Shown: piece after piece, positions 26,580 through 36,743 of the stretch
Position numbering within the stretch: position 1 is the first letter of the stretch
How the letters are laid out: every line of letters starts with the position of its first letter
Program-made: the position numbers and the translations under genes
The notes under the pieces: model-generated
Seen by the model: the letters and a program-made list of their open reading frames with translations, nothing else
Databases searched by the model: none
Told to the model about the DNA's origin: nothing
Assembly: GCF_021049265.1 (NCBI RefSeq)
Contig: NZ_CP088018.1
Location: 930,001-994,000, forward strand
Direction: 5' to 3'
Origin: Ruania suaedae
GTDB taxonomy: Bacteria; Actinomycetota; Actinomycetes; Actinomycetales; Beutenbergiaceae
Length of the DNA: 64,000 nucleotides

Positions 26580-28642
26580 CAGCTCTCTCCCTGGGCCTGC
26601 ACGGCCGTGATCGCCACGGTGTTCACGATGTCCTGCACGAGTGCCCCCCGCGAGAGGTCGTTGACCGGTTTGCGCAGGCCCTGCAGGACCGGCCCGACGG
26701 CGACCGCCCCGGCACTGCGCTGGACCGCCTTGTAGGTGTTGTTGCCGGTGTTCAGGTCCGGGAAGATCAGCACCGTGGCGCGCCCGGCCACGTCGGAGCC
26801 GGGCATCTTGGTGCTGGCCGTGGTGGGGTCGACGGCCGCGTCGTACTGGATGGGGCCCTCGACCACGAGGTCGGGGCGGCGCCGGCGGACCTCGGCGGTG
26901 GCCTCGCGGACCTTGTCCACATCGGCGCCGCTGCCGGACTCACCGGTGGAGTAGGAGAGCATCGCGATCCGCGGCTCGACGCCGAACTGGGCGGCGGTGG
27001 CGGCGGAGGAGATGGCGATGTCGGCCAGCTGCCCGGCGTCGGGGTCGGGGTTGACGGCGCAGTCGCCGTAGACGAGCACCCGGTCGGTCAGGCACATGAA
27101 GAACACCGAGCTGACGATCGAGACTCCCTCGGCGGTGCGGATCGTCTCGAAGGAGGGCTTGATGGTGTGGGCGGTGGTGTGCCGGGCGCCGGAGACCATG
27201 CCGTCCGCGAGGCCCTCGTAGATCATCATCGTGCCGAAGTAGGAGACGTCGGTGACGATCTCGCGGGCCCGCTCGACGGTCATGCCCTTGTGCTCGCGCA
27301 GGCCGGCGTAGGTGGTGGCGAAGCGTTCGCGCAGCTCGGGATCGCGGGGGGAGAGGACGCGGGCCGCCGTCAGGTCCAGGCCGAGCTCGCTGGCGCGGGC
27401 GCGGATGGTGGCCTCGTCCCCGAGCAGGGTCAGCTCGGCGACCTCCCGGGCCAGCAGGGTGCTCGCCGCGCGGAGGATCCGGTCGTCCTCGCCCTCGGGC
27501 AGCACGACGTGCTTGCGGCCGGCGCGGGCGCGTTCGAGGAGCTCGTGCTCGAACATCAGCGGCGTCACCACGGTGCTGCGGGGGATGTCGACGGCGTCCA
27601 TCAGGCGTTCGGAGTCGATCGCCTGCTCGAAGGTGGAGCGGGCGAGATCGAGCTTGCGCTGGGAGCCGGTGGAAAGCAGCCCGGGGGTGCGCGAGGCGCG
27701 GCTGGCCGCCTCGAAGGTGCCGAGCTCGGTAGTGATGATTGGCAGGCGCTGGCGCAGGCCGTCGAGCAGCCGGGTGGTCTGCTCGGAGGGGGCGAAGCCG
27801 CCGTTGAGGATGAGGCCGGCGAGGGAGGGGAAGTTCTCTGCCGCGTGCGCGGCCACGAGGGCGAGGATGACCTCGGAGCGGTCGCCGGGCACGATCACCA
27901 CGGCGCCGTCGGAGAGACGTTCGAGGATGTGCTCCATCGTCATCCCGCCGACGATGAGCTCCTCGGCTTCGCGGTCGAGCAGCTCGTCGTCGCCGGTGGT
28001 CAGGGTGCCATCGGTGGCGCGCATCAGGTCGCGCACGCTGGGGGCGGCCAGGAGGGGGACGTCGGGCATCACCCAGGCGGGCACAGGCAGGTCCGCCAGG
28101 GTCTGGGTGATGGCGTCGATGGCGTCCGGGTCGGCGCGGTTGGCCACCACGGCCACCAGGGAGGCGTGCGCGCCGGCGAGCTCGGCGGCGGAGACGTCGA
28201 CCATCTGGCGCACGTCGCTGGGGTCGCGGTCGACGGCGGAGACCACCAGCACCACCGCCGAGCCGAGGTTCGCCGCCACCCGAGCGTTGAAGGCGAGCTC
28301 GGTGGGTCCGGCCACGTCGGTGTAGTCCGAGCCCACGATCACGACGGCGTCGCACCGGTCGGCCACCCGGTGGTAGCGGGCCACGATGGTGGCCAGGGCG
28401 GCGTCGGGGTCGGCGTGCACGTCCTCGTAGGAGACGCCGATGCAGTCCTCGTACGTCAGGTCAACGCCGTCGTGGGCGAGGAGGAGCTCGACCACGGAGT
28501 CGGTGTCGGCATCGCCGCGGGTGATCGGGCGGAAGACCCCGACCCGGCGGACCCGACGGACGAAGGACTCCAGCAGCCCGAGCGCCACCGAGGACTTTCC
28601 GGTGTGCCCCTCAGGCGAGGTCACGTAGACGCTGGTCACCAT
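26579..28642 (-). CDS. pta: Phosphate acetyltransferase (long form)
   Basis: 687 residues, the three-domain long type: an N-terminal P-loop domain (SPEGHTGKSSVALGL), a central DRTGG domain (GGMTMEHILERLSDGA, VIVPGDRSEVI) and the C-terminal catalytic domain (VLPEGEDDRILRAAS, VSGARHTTAHTIKPSFE, AMLSYSTGESGSG, FPDLNTGNNTYKAVQR). It exchanges the CoA of acetyl-CoA with phosphate. ATG at 28642 with AGGACC upstream. It diverges from the SURF1 gene. Confidence 0.97.
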   Translation of the reverse strand: MVTSVYVTSPEGHTGKSSVALGLLESFVRRVRRVGVFRPITRGDADTDSVVELLLAHDGVDLTYEDCIGVSYEDVHADPDAALATIVARYHRVADRCDAVVIVGSDYTDVAGPTELAFNARVAANLGSAVVLVVSAVDRDPSDVRQMVDVSAAELAGAHASLVAVVANRADPDAIDAITQTLADLPVPAWVMPDVPLLAAPSVRDLMRATDGTLTTGDDELLDREAEELIVGGMTMEHILERLSDGAVVIVPGDRSEVILALVAAHAAENFPSLAGLILNGGFAPSEQTTRLLDGLRQRLPIITTELGTFEAASRASRTPGLLSTGSQRKLDLARSTFEQAIDSERLMDAVDIPRSTVVTPLMFEHELLERARAGRKHVVLPEGEDDRILRAASTLLAREVAELTLLGDEATIRARASELGLDLTAARVLSPRDPELRERFATTYAGLREHKGMTVERAREIVTDVSYFGTMMIYEGLADGMVSGARHTTAHTIKPSFETIRTAEGVSIVSSVFFMCLTDRVLVYGDCAVNPDPDAGQLADIAISSAATAAQFGVEPRIAMLSYSTGESGSGADVDKVREATAEVRRRRPDLVVEGPIQYDAAVDPTTASTKMPGSDVAGRATVLIFPDLNTGNNTYKAVQRSAGAVAVGPVLQGLRKPVNDLSRGALVQDIVNTVAITAVQAQGES

Positions 28643-28801
28643 CAGGTCCTCCCATGCTCAGCCTCTCGGCAGGTCGCCGCCCACGCTACCCGGGCCGGTG
28701 CCGGCGTGGTCCGGGCCCTTGGTCCCAGGGCGGACCGGTGGGCCGGCTCGGGTGACCTGAGCGGTCGGGGACCTGGGCTGCCCGAGACGTATTCTGGACC
28801 G

Positions 28802-29602
28802 GTGAGCACGAGCGGGCGAGTCGGCGGGCGCACGGACTGGGTCCGGGCGGCCACCCAGCCGCGGTTGCTGGGAATCCTGGTGATCCTGCTCGCCGGCGCC
28901 GCGCTGTGCATCTGGCTCGGAGCCTGGCAGCTGGACCGCGCGCAGATCCGCGGGAACCAGGAGGAGCAGGTGGCGGCCGCGGCACGCGAGGAGGGCCCGG
29001 CGATCCCGCTGGCCGAGGTGGTCGGGCCGGGGGAGGGGCTCGTGCAGGAGGAGCTCGGGCAGCGCGTGGAGGTCCAGGGCGAGTGGGAGCCCGACCTGCA
29101 GGTGTTCGTGGAGGGCCGCGGCTACGAGGGTGAGCTCGGGTATTACGTTCTCTCCGCGCTGCGGGTCTCGGGCGAGGACGCGCTGCTGCCGGTGGTGCGC
29201 GGCTGGGTGCCGAGCACGGACGAGGCGGCGCTCGCGGTCCCAGACGGGCCGGTGGAGCTGGCCGGTTTCCTGGGGTCGCCGGAGCACGCCGAGCAGGGGA
29301 TCGACCCGGGGGAGAGCACGGGGGCGCTGGTGGAGTCGGTCAGCCCCGCGCAGCTGGTGAACTTCTGGGACGAGCCGACCTACGCGGTGCCGGTGCGGCT
29401 CGCGGAGATGCAGCCGGGTGGGCCTGCGGCCGCAACCGTGCCGATCCCGATCGGCCCGCCCGAGATCCCCGACGGCGGCCTCAACGTGCGCAATCTGGCG
29501 TACGCAGCCGAGTGGTGGATCTTCGGGGGGTTCGCGCTGGTGCTGTGGTGGCGGATGGTGCGGGACGAGGTGCGTCACCTGCGGCAGGAGCGGGTGGGGT
29601 GA
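28802..29602 (+). CDS. SURF1-family cytochrome oxidase biogenesis protein
   Basis: 266 residues. N-terminal helix RLLGILVILLAGAALCIWLG with WQLDRAQIRGNQE directly after it, the typical SURF1 opening; GYYVLSALRVSGEDALLPVV then RGWVP in the periplasm-side domain; and a closing helix with NLAYAAEWWIFGGFALVLWW. It helps assemble heme-copper oxidase at the cell membrane. The GTG follows TATTCT by exactly six bases, suggesting a leaderless mRNA. Confidence 0.92.
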   Translation: MSTSGRVGGRTDWVRAATQPRLLGILVILLAGAALCIWLGAWQLDRAQIRGNQEEQVAAAAREEGPAIPLAEVVGPGEGLVQEELGQRVEVQGEWEPDLQVFVEGRGYEGELGYYVLSALRVSGEDALLPVVRGWVPSTDEAALAVPDGPVELAGFLGSPEHAEQGIDPGESTGALVESVSPAQLVNFWDEPTYAVPVRLAEMQPGGPAAATVPIPIGPPEIPDGGLNVRNLAYAAEWWIFGGFALVLWWRMVRDEVRHLRQERVG

Positions 29603-29942
29603 GGGTTGCTCAACCAACGCCGCTGAACGCCCCCTCACCGGTGAGTGTTGCGGACGGGGCTTGTGGGACGATGGCGTCCTGTGCGCGGGGCCAGCTACTG
29701 GTCTGGTGCGCCAGTCTCAGTGAGGGTTCGGCCTACGGGACGGGTCGGCAGGCGTGGGTTGCGGTCCGCTGCATTCCGCCCAGAATGACGCAACCCAGAC
29801 GCCGAGGTCGATCTCGCGACAGAAGGGCGGACTACTCAAGCGAGACCCCAGACCGCCTACTCAGTGCGGCAGGAGCCCTACGGTCTCGCGAACGTTGTTT
29901 AGAGTTGAGCCTCTAACCTTGGTCTTGGAGGTGAGGACCACG
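29603..29942. other. Left edge of accessory island, non-coding 340 bp
   Basis: No credible gene. It holds a 12-bp palindrome CTCACCGGTGAG (29634-29645) just after SURF1. An inverted repeat TTAGAG-ttgagc-CTCTAA (29899-29916) lies 27 bp before the next start and could be an operator or a small hairpin. A TAACCT at 29914-29919 is a possible -10. Base composition drops in GC here. Confidence 0.5.
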
Positions 29943-32900
29943 GTGAGCGAAGGAGAGCCGAGCTCGGACGTGCCTACGGGCACGGTCGAGTCTTGGCTGT
30001 GGACCGAGCCGGAGCACGGTGTGAAGGCACTCCCAACGGTCACCGAAATTGAAACGCTGCCGCTGGGCGACTTGTCTTTCCGAGACGCCGAGCGCCTGTT
30101 CCTCTGCCTACTTGAATCCGAAGTCGAAGTCACCTACGCAAAGTCGTACGGCGTTGTCGGTCAGGAGCAAGAAGGCATCGACGTCTATGGCCGGCTACGG
30201 ACGCCCGACCCGGCTGTCGGAGCACAGGCGTCTGGAAGTAGGCGTTCCTCCGTCGCACTGCAGTCAAAACGCGTGAAGACGGTCGCGCCCGCCGATATCA
30301 AGAACGCCGTTACTAAGTTCCTCGACGGCCAGTGGCCCGCGCGGAGCAAGCAGTTCTTCTACGCGACGACGTTCGACTTCCGCGAACGAGACCTCGACGA
30401 GGCAGTGCGCGACGCAACAGAGCGCCTCCAGGACGAAGGCGTGGAGTTCGTCCCGTGGGATGGTGAACGAATCAACGAACTCCTGCGGTCGCGACCCCGC
30501 CTCGTCGAAAGGTTCTTCGGCCCACACTGGGTGAAACCGTTCTGCGGCACCGATGCTGCGTCAAACCTGCCGCGCACCAGACTCGACCCGATAGAAACGA
30601 GGCAACTTAAGGGCGAACTTCGAGCCTTATACCGCGCCGCGTTCAACGCTTTCGCATCGCTTCGACCGTCCGAACCGGAGGAATCGTTCGTCATTCTCGA
30701 CGTGCGGCCGCGTTCCGACAGTCCGAACGACCGATTGGAGGAGGCGCGAGGCTCGCCAACCGAAGGCACCCCGGTTGACCCGCATGGTTCTTCAACGGGC
30801 GACGATAGTGAACCCCGGTCAGAGTCACTCACCACGTCCTCCAGGCTGACCCGGGCCCGTCCGTCACTGCGCGCAGTTAGCGGCCTCCTCGACGACAGAC
30901 GCGACGTCCGCGCGCTGGCCGACATCACACCCGTGGACATCTGGCTTGCAGACGGCGAACGAAACGTTCTCATCGGCGTACCGGGCGCAGGCAAATCGAG
31001 CCTTCTGCGGTTCGTCGCCACAGACCTCCTCGCCCCCGACCCTGTTTCGATTGCTCTGCAACGAGCCCACGGTGACCGCCTACCCCTCTGGCTACCGTTC
31101 GGGTTCCTGTGCCGTCATCTCGATGAGAACAGCTCGAACTCGCTGACCTCGGCGGTCCACGCGTGGCTCGCCAACCAGGGCCGCCCAGACTTGTCCTGTT
31201 TGGTTGACCAAGCACTCGAGGATGACCGGTTGCTGTTGCTTATTGACGGGATCGACGAGTGGACGACTGAGGCGACAGCGAATGACGCGCTGGGAAAGGT
31301 CGAGACGTTCCTGGGTGGGACGAAGGCGGCGGTCATCATGACCTCTCGCCCGTACGCATTGTCCCGACTCCCCCTCAATCTGAGCTGGTGTCGAGCGGAC
31401 CTAGCGCCCCTAGACCCGGCCCAGCGGCGCGCAGTAGCAGCCCTGTATCTCGTCCCGGCCAATTCCGAACCTGTCGCGACCGAGCCCGGCGGTCCGGGTC
31501 AGAGCGGGTCTCACAAAGCCACTTGGTCCGCCGCCGCGGTTGAACCGTTCCTGGCCCAGATCGATGCCGTTTCGGAGCTCAAAGCGTTCAGCCGCACGCC
31601 GCTGCTCCTCGCGCTGCTCGCGCGAACGTGGCGAGGCGAGCCACTGCCCCCGAGACGATTCGACCTTTACGACCTCGTCGTCAAGATGCTCATCGATACA
31701 CATCCCAAGATGCGGGCACGAGCGTCAAAGGTCACTTCCCAGGCACTCACGGTGGACGACTTCCAGACCCTCGTCCAAGGTGTCGCGTTTCGCCTCAAGG
31801 CCGACAACACTCCCCAGCCAACGCACTACAAGGCGATGCAGAAGGCTTTCGAGGTCGTCCTCAGCGACCCAGAGGTTCTCGGCCACAGCCCCGCCGAGGC
31901 ACGGTCCGTAGCGGCCGAGGCTTTGAAGATGGCAGAAGATGAGTTCGGCATTCTCGTCCCGCAAGGCGCCAAGCAGATCGGATTCGTCCACCGCGTCATT
32001 GGCGACCACCTCGCCGGCCGGCATCTTGCCGAGTTGAGCCAGGAAACGCAGAGCACTGCATTCGCTGACCATCACCGAGATGCATCCTGGACCGATGTCC
32101 TTCTTGCCGCGCTAAACGCCCAACCGAACAGGCAGACAGTCGCGAAAGCGCTCGACGACCTCATTTCCGACCTCGACGGCAAGTCGCCCGCTCCGTGGCC
32201 GCACGACGTGCTCAACCACCAGGCCACGTGGAGATTCCTAGCAGCGGCGCTTGCAGCCGACGTAAGCCTAGCGCCAAGCAAGGTCCACGAGTTCGTCAAC
32301 GCCGTCGTGGCAGAGGTCGAAAGCTCTCCGTCGCTGACCTACCGTGCTGACCTGGTCACGTCCTTGGTCCAAGCCTCCCCAACACCAAGGTACTGGCGCC
32401 ACTTGAAACCGACATTCACGCGCTGGCTCGATGCCACCCGGCCTTACCCGGGCACCGCCATCTACGCGCTCCGGGAGCTACCCAGCAGCTACGACGCGCA
32501 AATTCGACGCATAGCCTTCCGCACTCTCCGCCACGACGACGGAGGGGTACGGTCTAATGCCGTCGGCATCATCGCGGCCAGGTTTGGGAACTCAAGAGAG
32601 CCAGGCCCGGCGGCCCCAGCACCAGCTGATCCAGCACTGCTTCAGGTCATTAACGACGGGCCTGACACCGCGACCCAGTGCGCCGCGCTCGTGACTCTGC
32701 TCGAAGGATGGCCGAAGGACCCAGCGACGCTGGACAACATCGCTTGGGCACGCCAAAGCCCGAAGACCAACCTCCGAACCGCCGCGCTGTATGCAGTCGC
32801 CCAGGCCGACCCGAAAACCCCACTCAGCAAGCTCTTCACGCCTGAGGAACTCGCCTTCGTTCTCGAACACCTACACCAAGAGCGGTACATCGACGACCAC

Positions 32901-35330
32901 GACTGGACCGGACTGAGTTCGCTGCTCGTGATGCGCGCAGTAGCCGAGTCGTCCCAGCAGTACAAAGACAATCTCGCACAATTCGCCGCTACCACCCTGC
33001 GCCAGAACCCGATGCGCGACGGTAACCGTTCAATGTGCTGGCAGCTCGCTTGCGGTCCCCTCGCCGACCAAAAAGTTCTCCAAGACTGGGTCATCGAAGA
33101 GATGTCCAACACCTCGGAGCGCTTTCCACTCATCCTCTACGACCTGTCGAAGATGCCGCCCGAATGGACTGACCTCCGGCCGCTCCGCGACGCCGTAGGC
33201 AACCGCATCGGCGAACTTGCCGAGATGTCATGGAATGGCGACCTCAGCTTGACCCGCTTCCTTGATGACGAACGGGCACGCACTGCCCTTCTTGGTACCA
33301 TCGACCAATCCCGACCCGCAGCAGCCGCACACGAACTCGTCAACCGATTCGGTACCGCCCCCGTCGTCGTTGCTGCGCTCGACAATCGGTTCGCCGACGA
33401 CAAGGCGGCAGCCAAGCTCGCAGGCATAGCCATGCAGCACCTGGGGCCGGCAACGGGCTTTGCCCGAAACTACGAACTTCTCAAGGCGGAGAACGCCAAG
33501 GAACCAACTAGCGCCAGCGAATCGCACGTCGTTCTTGCGCTCGCCGTCGCCCACAACTGGTACCAACTCAAACAAGCCGTCGCCGGCGAAGAATCACCCT
33601 TCGACTCCGCCGCCGCCCAGGCTGTGCTCGACGCATACGACGACGACACAGTGGCCGCGACCTGCATGGCCGTACCCACCCGCCGTGGCCTCGGATGGCA
33701 CATCGCCGACATCATCAACACCTGGCCAGCCCAGACCATCGACTACACCATCGACGAACTCAAGAGCGACCATCACGTCACCCACGGACTTAACGACCCA
33801 ATCCACTCAGTCGCCATCAGAGCCCACGGCACCAAACCGAGCCCGCGGTCAGACGAAGTACTCGACCTCGCCCTGGACCTCCTCACTCCACTCCCCGCGT
33901 CACTACGCGAGGTCCTCGCCTTCGAACTTGCCAAAGTACCCGTCACCCCCGCCCAGCTCATCGACGTCACCACAGCCTGGAAGAACGACCCCGACGACGG
34001 CGTCCGGCGAGTCACCGCCGTAGGCATCACCGAGGCCATCCAACGGCACCAGCGGCCAGACCATGCACCGTCGCCGGAATTGACCCACTGGCGCGAGGTG
34101 GTGCGCGAAGGTCTGCGAGCGTACGGACCACACCTCGACGAGGACCGGCAAGTCGCATGGACCTGCATGCTGCTGCTCGACGCACCGGAGCTACTCGACG
34201 GCGTACTCGAGACCATCAACGAACCTAAACGCCCCGGAGTGCGCCTGACCGACATCTACGGCAGCCCCGACGCTCTTCTCGCGACTCTTATTGCAGAGAA
34301 CTGGAACAAGCTCCTACCGCACCTGGGCGATAACCCCATGGCCCAGCTGTCCGGGGCCCGTCCCAAGGACGGCGTCGAGGAGAAGGGTGCAGCGCTGGGT
34401 GCGCTCCTGGTATCCCTGACCAGTCCTGGAATTGCCAGCCTCCTCAGCGAGCGCATCGCGACCGAGGAGGCCGAGGCTGGCGAGAGCGCAACCCTGCAGC
34501 TCATCGAGTCGACCCCTGCGGGCATCGACCACCTCATCGAGTCCGGCGGCGCGACCACTGAGAACCTCCACCGAGTCATCGCGGCGTCAGTCGCGTCCTC
34601 CACCAGCGGTGACCCCCAAGGTATCTACGAACACTGGGCATTCAGAAAGCTCACCGCACCCTGGGACATACCCGACGCCGACCTCGAGACCATCTTCCGC
34701 GAAGCGATGAATCCCAAGCCGCCCGCGCCTAGCAGCCCACGACCGAAAAGTGACGTCGTCAATGCAGTCCACGACCTGCTCTTCCCTCACAGCACCAAGG
34801 CAAAGGACCGCCTCCAGGACCTCACCGATTGGTTCGAGCAGCCGGAGGAAGACCGCTACCCGGGCGCGCCGACCAGCTGGATTGAAGCCACCGTCCTAAC
34901 GTTCAATGTGACACCAGCCGGTCACCTGCCTGCGTATGTCGAGCGAATCTTCGAGTTGCGGCGCCTGGAGGTCGCGCGCGAGCCGCTGTGGAAATTCACC
35001 GAACCCCTGATTCACCGCGTCACCAACGACCCAGTTGCCGCCCATGCGCTTACCGAAGCTCTTGACGGACGTGACGTAGCCATCGAGTCGCCACTGTTCG
35101 GGCAACTGGCCATCAGTCCAGGGATCGAACAAGCCAACGCGGCAAGACGCGTCTTCGTCATCGCCCGCACGCTCGAGGCGGCGGGCCACCTCGATACGAG
35201 CGCACTGGAGGTTGCATTCGAGGTCCTCCGTAGAACCGACCCGCGCACCACCGTCACCGACCCGTACGCCGGTACTACCGGCCCGCTCCGGACGCTCGGA
35301 GTCACCCTCGCCGACGGAACCAACAAGTAG
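29943..35330 (+). CDS. STAND-type defence protein: PD-(D/E)XK nuclease, NACHT NTPase, long helical-repeat sensor
   Basis: 1795 residues. N-terminus (about 40-195): Mrr-like nuclease with GQEQEGIDVYG (D80) and VALQSKRV (Q107-x-K109), closing with LVERFFG. Centre: NACHT with Walker A NVLIGVPGAGKSSLL (345-353), Walker B LLLLIDGIDEW (D435, D438, E439) and MTSRP (466-470). The remaining ~1300 residues are helical, HEAT-like repeats, as in Avs/bNACHT anti-phage sensors where this part binds a phage protein and oligomerisation unleashes the nuclease. GTG at 29943 has GGAGGTGAGG upstream; the longer open frame lacks a ribosome site. Third-position GC is lower than in neighbours, suggesting transfer. 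Activity is inferred. Confidence 0.85.
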   Translation: MSEGEPSSDVPTGTVESWLWTEPEHGVKALPTVTEIETLPLGDLSFRDAERLFLCLLESEVEVTYAKSYGVVGQEQEGIDVYGRLRTPDPAVGAQASGSRRSSVALQSKRVKTVAPADIKNAVTKFLDGQWPARSKQFFYATTFDFRERDLDEAVRDATERLQDEGVEFVPWDGERINELLRSRPRLVERFFGPHWVKPFCGTDAASNLPRTRLDPIETRQLKGELRALYRAAFNAFASLRPSEPEESFVILDVRPRSDSPNDRLEEARGSPTEGTPVDPHGSSTGDDSEPRSESLTTSSRLTRARPSLRAVSGLLDDRRDVRALADITPVDIWLADGERNVLIGVPGAGKSSLLRFVATDLLAPDPVSIALQRAHGDRLPLWLPFGFLCRHLDENSSNSLTSAVHAWLANQGRPDLSCLVDQALEDDRLLLLIDGIDEWTTEATANDALGKVETFLGGTKAAVIMTSRPYALSRLPLNLSWCRADLAPLDPAQRRAVAALYLVPANSEPVATEPGGPGQSGSHKATWSAAAVEPFLAQIDAVSELKAFSRTPLLLALLARTWRGEPLPPRRFDLYDLVVKMLIDTHPKMRARASKVTSQALTVDDFQTLVQGVAFRLKADNTPQPTHYKAMQKAFEVVLSDPEVLGHSPAEARSVAAEALKMAEDEFGILVPQGAKQIGFVHRVIGDHLAGRHLAELSQETQSTAFADHHRDASWTDVLLAALNAQPNRQTVAKALDDLISDLDGKSPAPWPHDVLNHQATWRFLAAALAADVSLAPSKVHEFVNAVVAEVESSPSLTYRADLVTSLVQASPTPRYWRHLKPTFTRWLDATRPYPGTAIYALRELPSSYDAQIRRIAFRTLRHDDGGVRSNAVGIIAARFGNSREPGPAAPAPADPALLQVINDGPDTATQCAALVTLLEGWPKDPATLDNIAWARQSPKTNLRTAALYAVAQADPKTPLSKLFTPEELAFVLEHLHQERYIDDHDWTGLSSLLVMRAVAESSQQYKDNLAQFAATTLRQNPMRDGNRSMCWQLACGPLADQKVLQDWVIEEMSNTSERFPLILYDLSKMPPEWTDLRPLRDAVGNRIGELAEMSWNGDLSLTRFLDDERARTALLGTIDQSRPAAAAHELVNRFGTAPVVVAALDNRFADDKAAAKLAGIAMQHLGPATGFARNYELLKAENAKEPTSASESHVVLALAVAHNWYQLKQAVAGEESPFDSAAAQAVLDAYDDDTVAATCMAVPTRRGLGWHIADIINTWPAQTIDYTIDELKSDHHVTHGLNDPIHSVAIRAHGTKPSPRSDEVLDLALDLLTPLPASLREVLAFELAKVPVTPAQLIDVTTAWKNDPDDGVRRVTAVGITEAIQRHQRPDHAPSPELTHWREVVREGLRAYGPHLDEDRQVAWTCMLLLDAPELLDGVLETINEPKRPGVRLTDIYGSPDALLATLIAENWNKLLPHLGDNPMAQLSGARPKDGVEEKGAALGALLVSLTSPGIASLLSERIATEEAEAGESATLQLIESTPAGIDHLIESGGATTENLHRVIAASVASSTSGDPQGIYEHWAFRKLTAPWDIPDADLETIFREAMNPKPPAPSSPRPKSDVVNAVHDLLFPHSTKAKDRLQDLTDWFEQPEEDRYPGAPTSWIEATVLTFNVTPAGHLPAYVERIFELRRLEVAREPLWKFTEPLIHRVTNDPVAAHALTEALDGRDVAIESPLFGQLAISPGIEQANAARRVFVIARTLEAAGHLDTSALEVAFEVLRRTDPRTTVTDPYAGTTGPLRTLGVTLADGTNK

Positions 35331-35685
35331 CCGCTAAACCACACCCGCAGCAGCCCCGGCGCTGATCGAACAGACGTCGCCTCCAGTGCAAGCAGACGTC
35401 AAACTCTCGATTCCGCGACTGCGTCAATCCGCCGCCATCGACGCGGGTGCTCCATCGGGGTGGAAGCCCACGACGAGTCGTCTGCCAACTGCCCCGGTAG
35501 GGGATCCCCTCGAGACACGGCGAGGTGTCGGCAGCAGGTTCGGTACTCCGCAAGAGCTGCCGTGGTACTACGGGAGATCCTGCCGTGAACTCGGAGAGTC
35601 TCGGCACGGGCGACGAGCAGCCTCCGAAACAATCCCCGCCCAACGACAGCGTGTCCTACCCAGCGCGCGGTGGGATACTACCGGC
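35331..35685. other. Gap between the two island nuclease genes
   Basis: 355 bp with no supported gene. Near its right end GATACT (35674-35679) followed by six bases leads directly into the GTG of the Mrr-like gene. No terminator hairpin was recognised after the NACHT gene. Confidence 0.4.
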
Positions 35686-36564
35686 GTGTCTGAACCAGAG
35701 CCGTTCGTTCCGAGCCGGCACCCCAAGCCCGTGCTCGTGCCCCAGTGGGAAGATGCCGAAGAGTTCGCTGCCTGGCACATGCGCTCACTCGGGTTCACCG
35801 ATGCCCTAAACACACCTGCCGGCACCGACGGGGGCGTGGACGTGCGCGCACAGGGGGCAGTCGCCCAGGTCAAGCACCACGACAAACCTGTCGGCTCGCC
35901 CGATGTGCAACAACTCCTGGGGGTCTCCCGCCGAAGTGAGACCCCGATCTTCTACTCCCTGCGCGGCTATACCCTAGCTGCCATCCAATCTGCCGCCGAT
36001 GTCGTGGCCCTGTTCGCATACGACATCTACGGCCAGGCAGTTCCGGCAAACCCGGTAGCCGCCGCCTTGAACGAACGCCGCTCCGACCAGCCGGATATCG
36101 TCAGCGATCTGCGCATACGTCTTCGCGACACAGCAGCACCGCACGACCAATTGGCTGCGATGATCCTTATCGACGATCGCCGAGAAGAGGTCGCGGTTCT
36201 CGACCGAGCCGTGAGCATGGCGTGCCAAGCGTCCGGGCTAGTCGGAGACTCCGCTGCCAGGTTCGCTCTACCCGATGATGTCGAGGTGCACCTGCGTGCT
36301 TACTACGGGCTAATCATGGAGGACCTGGCCCAGATGGATGCTGGTTTTGCGCGCACCAAGCGCGAGATCACTAGACGCCGGCGGAATAGCCTCGACGTTG
36401 GGACAATCCAGCGTTCACTCGATGATTATCGAAAGTTGTTGATCGCTGGAGAGCTCATTACCACTGCTCCCTACGCGGCACTAACTCACCTCAGAAAGGC
36501 AGTGGAGTGCTGGGTGAAGGTTCGCAGTGCGACGTTCAAAGGTATCTACGACGAGCACCTCTGA
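35686..36564 (+). CDS. Mrr-like restriction endonuclease-fold protein
   Basis: 292 residues. The N-terminal ~110 form an Mrr-type catalytic domain: EDAEEFAAWHMRSLGF, TDGGVDVRAQGAVAQVK (D52, Q61-x-K63), SPDVQQLLG, then a second strand-helix part (PIFYSLRGYTLAAIQSA). The rest is helical with HLRKAVECWVKV near the end and is not recognised. The GTG at 35686 follows GATACT by six bases, so a leaderless start is likely; the upstream open frame is rejected. It could be an independent modification-dependent nuclease or a partner of the adjacent NACHT protein. Confidence 0.75.
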   Translation: MSEPEPFVPSRHPKPVLVPQWEDAEEFAAWHMRSLGFTDALNTPAGTDGGVDVRAQGAVAQVKHHDKPVGSPDVQQLLGVSRRSETPIFYSLRGYTLAAIQSAADVVALFAYDIYGQAVPANPVAAALNERRSDQPDIVSDLRIRLRDTAAPHDQLAAMILIDDRREEVAVLDRAVSMACQASGLVGDSAARFALPDDVEVHLRAYYGLIMEDLAQMDAGFARTKREITRRRRNSLDVGTIQRSLDDYRKLLIAGELITTAPYAALTHLRKAVECWVKVRSATFKGIYDEHL

Positions 36565-36743
36565 ACATAGGAACGCATGGCACGACGCGGGGGATACGAG
36601 CGCAGCATCCACCTCTCTCTACGGCCCCATCAACGGTTCTAGATTGCAGGCTCATTCCCACTGCGATACACCAGCACCTAAGTCTGCTGCACGGATGGGT
36701 GACAGGGTGACCTGACCTACGGTTAGGGTTCCACTCTCGGTCG

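Noticed and set aside
29634-29645. CTCACCGGTGAG palindrome as island attachment site
   Set aside because: No matching copy was found at the right edge of the island, and 12-bp GC palindromes are expected by chance here.
36565-36720. Two 60-codon frames just left of the IS
   Set aside because: Overlapping low-complexity frames running into the IS end; no start signal.
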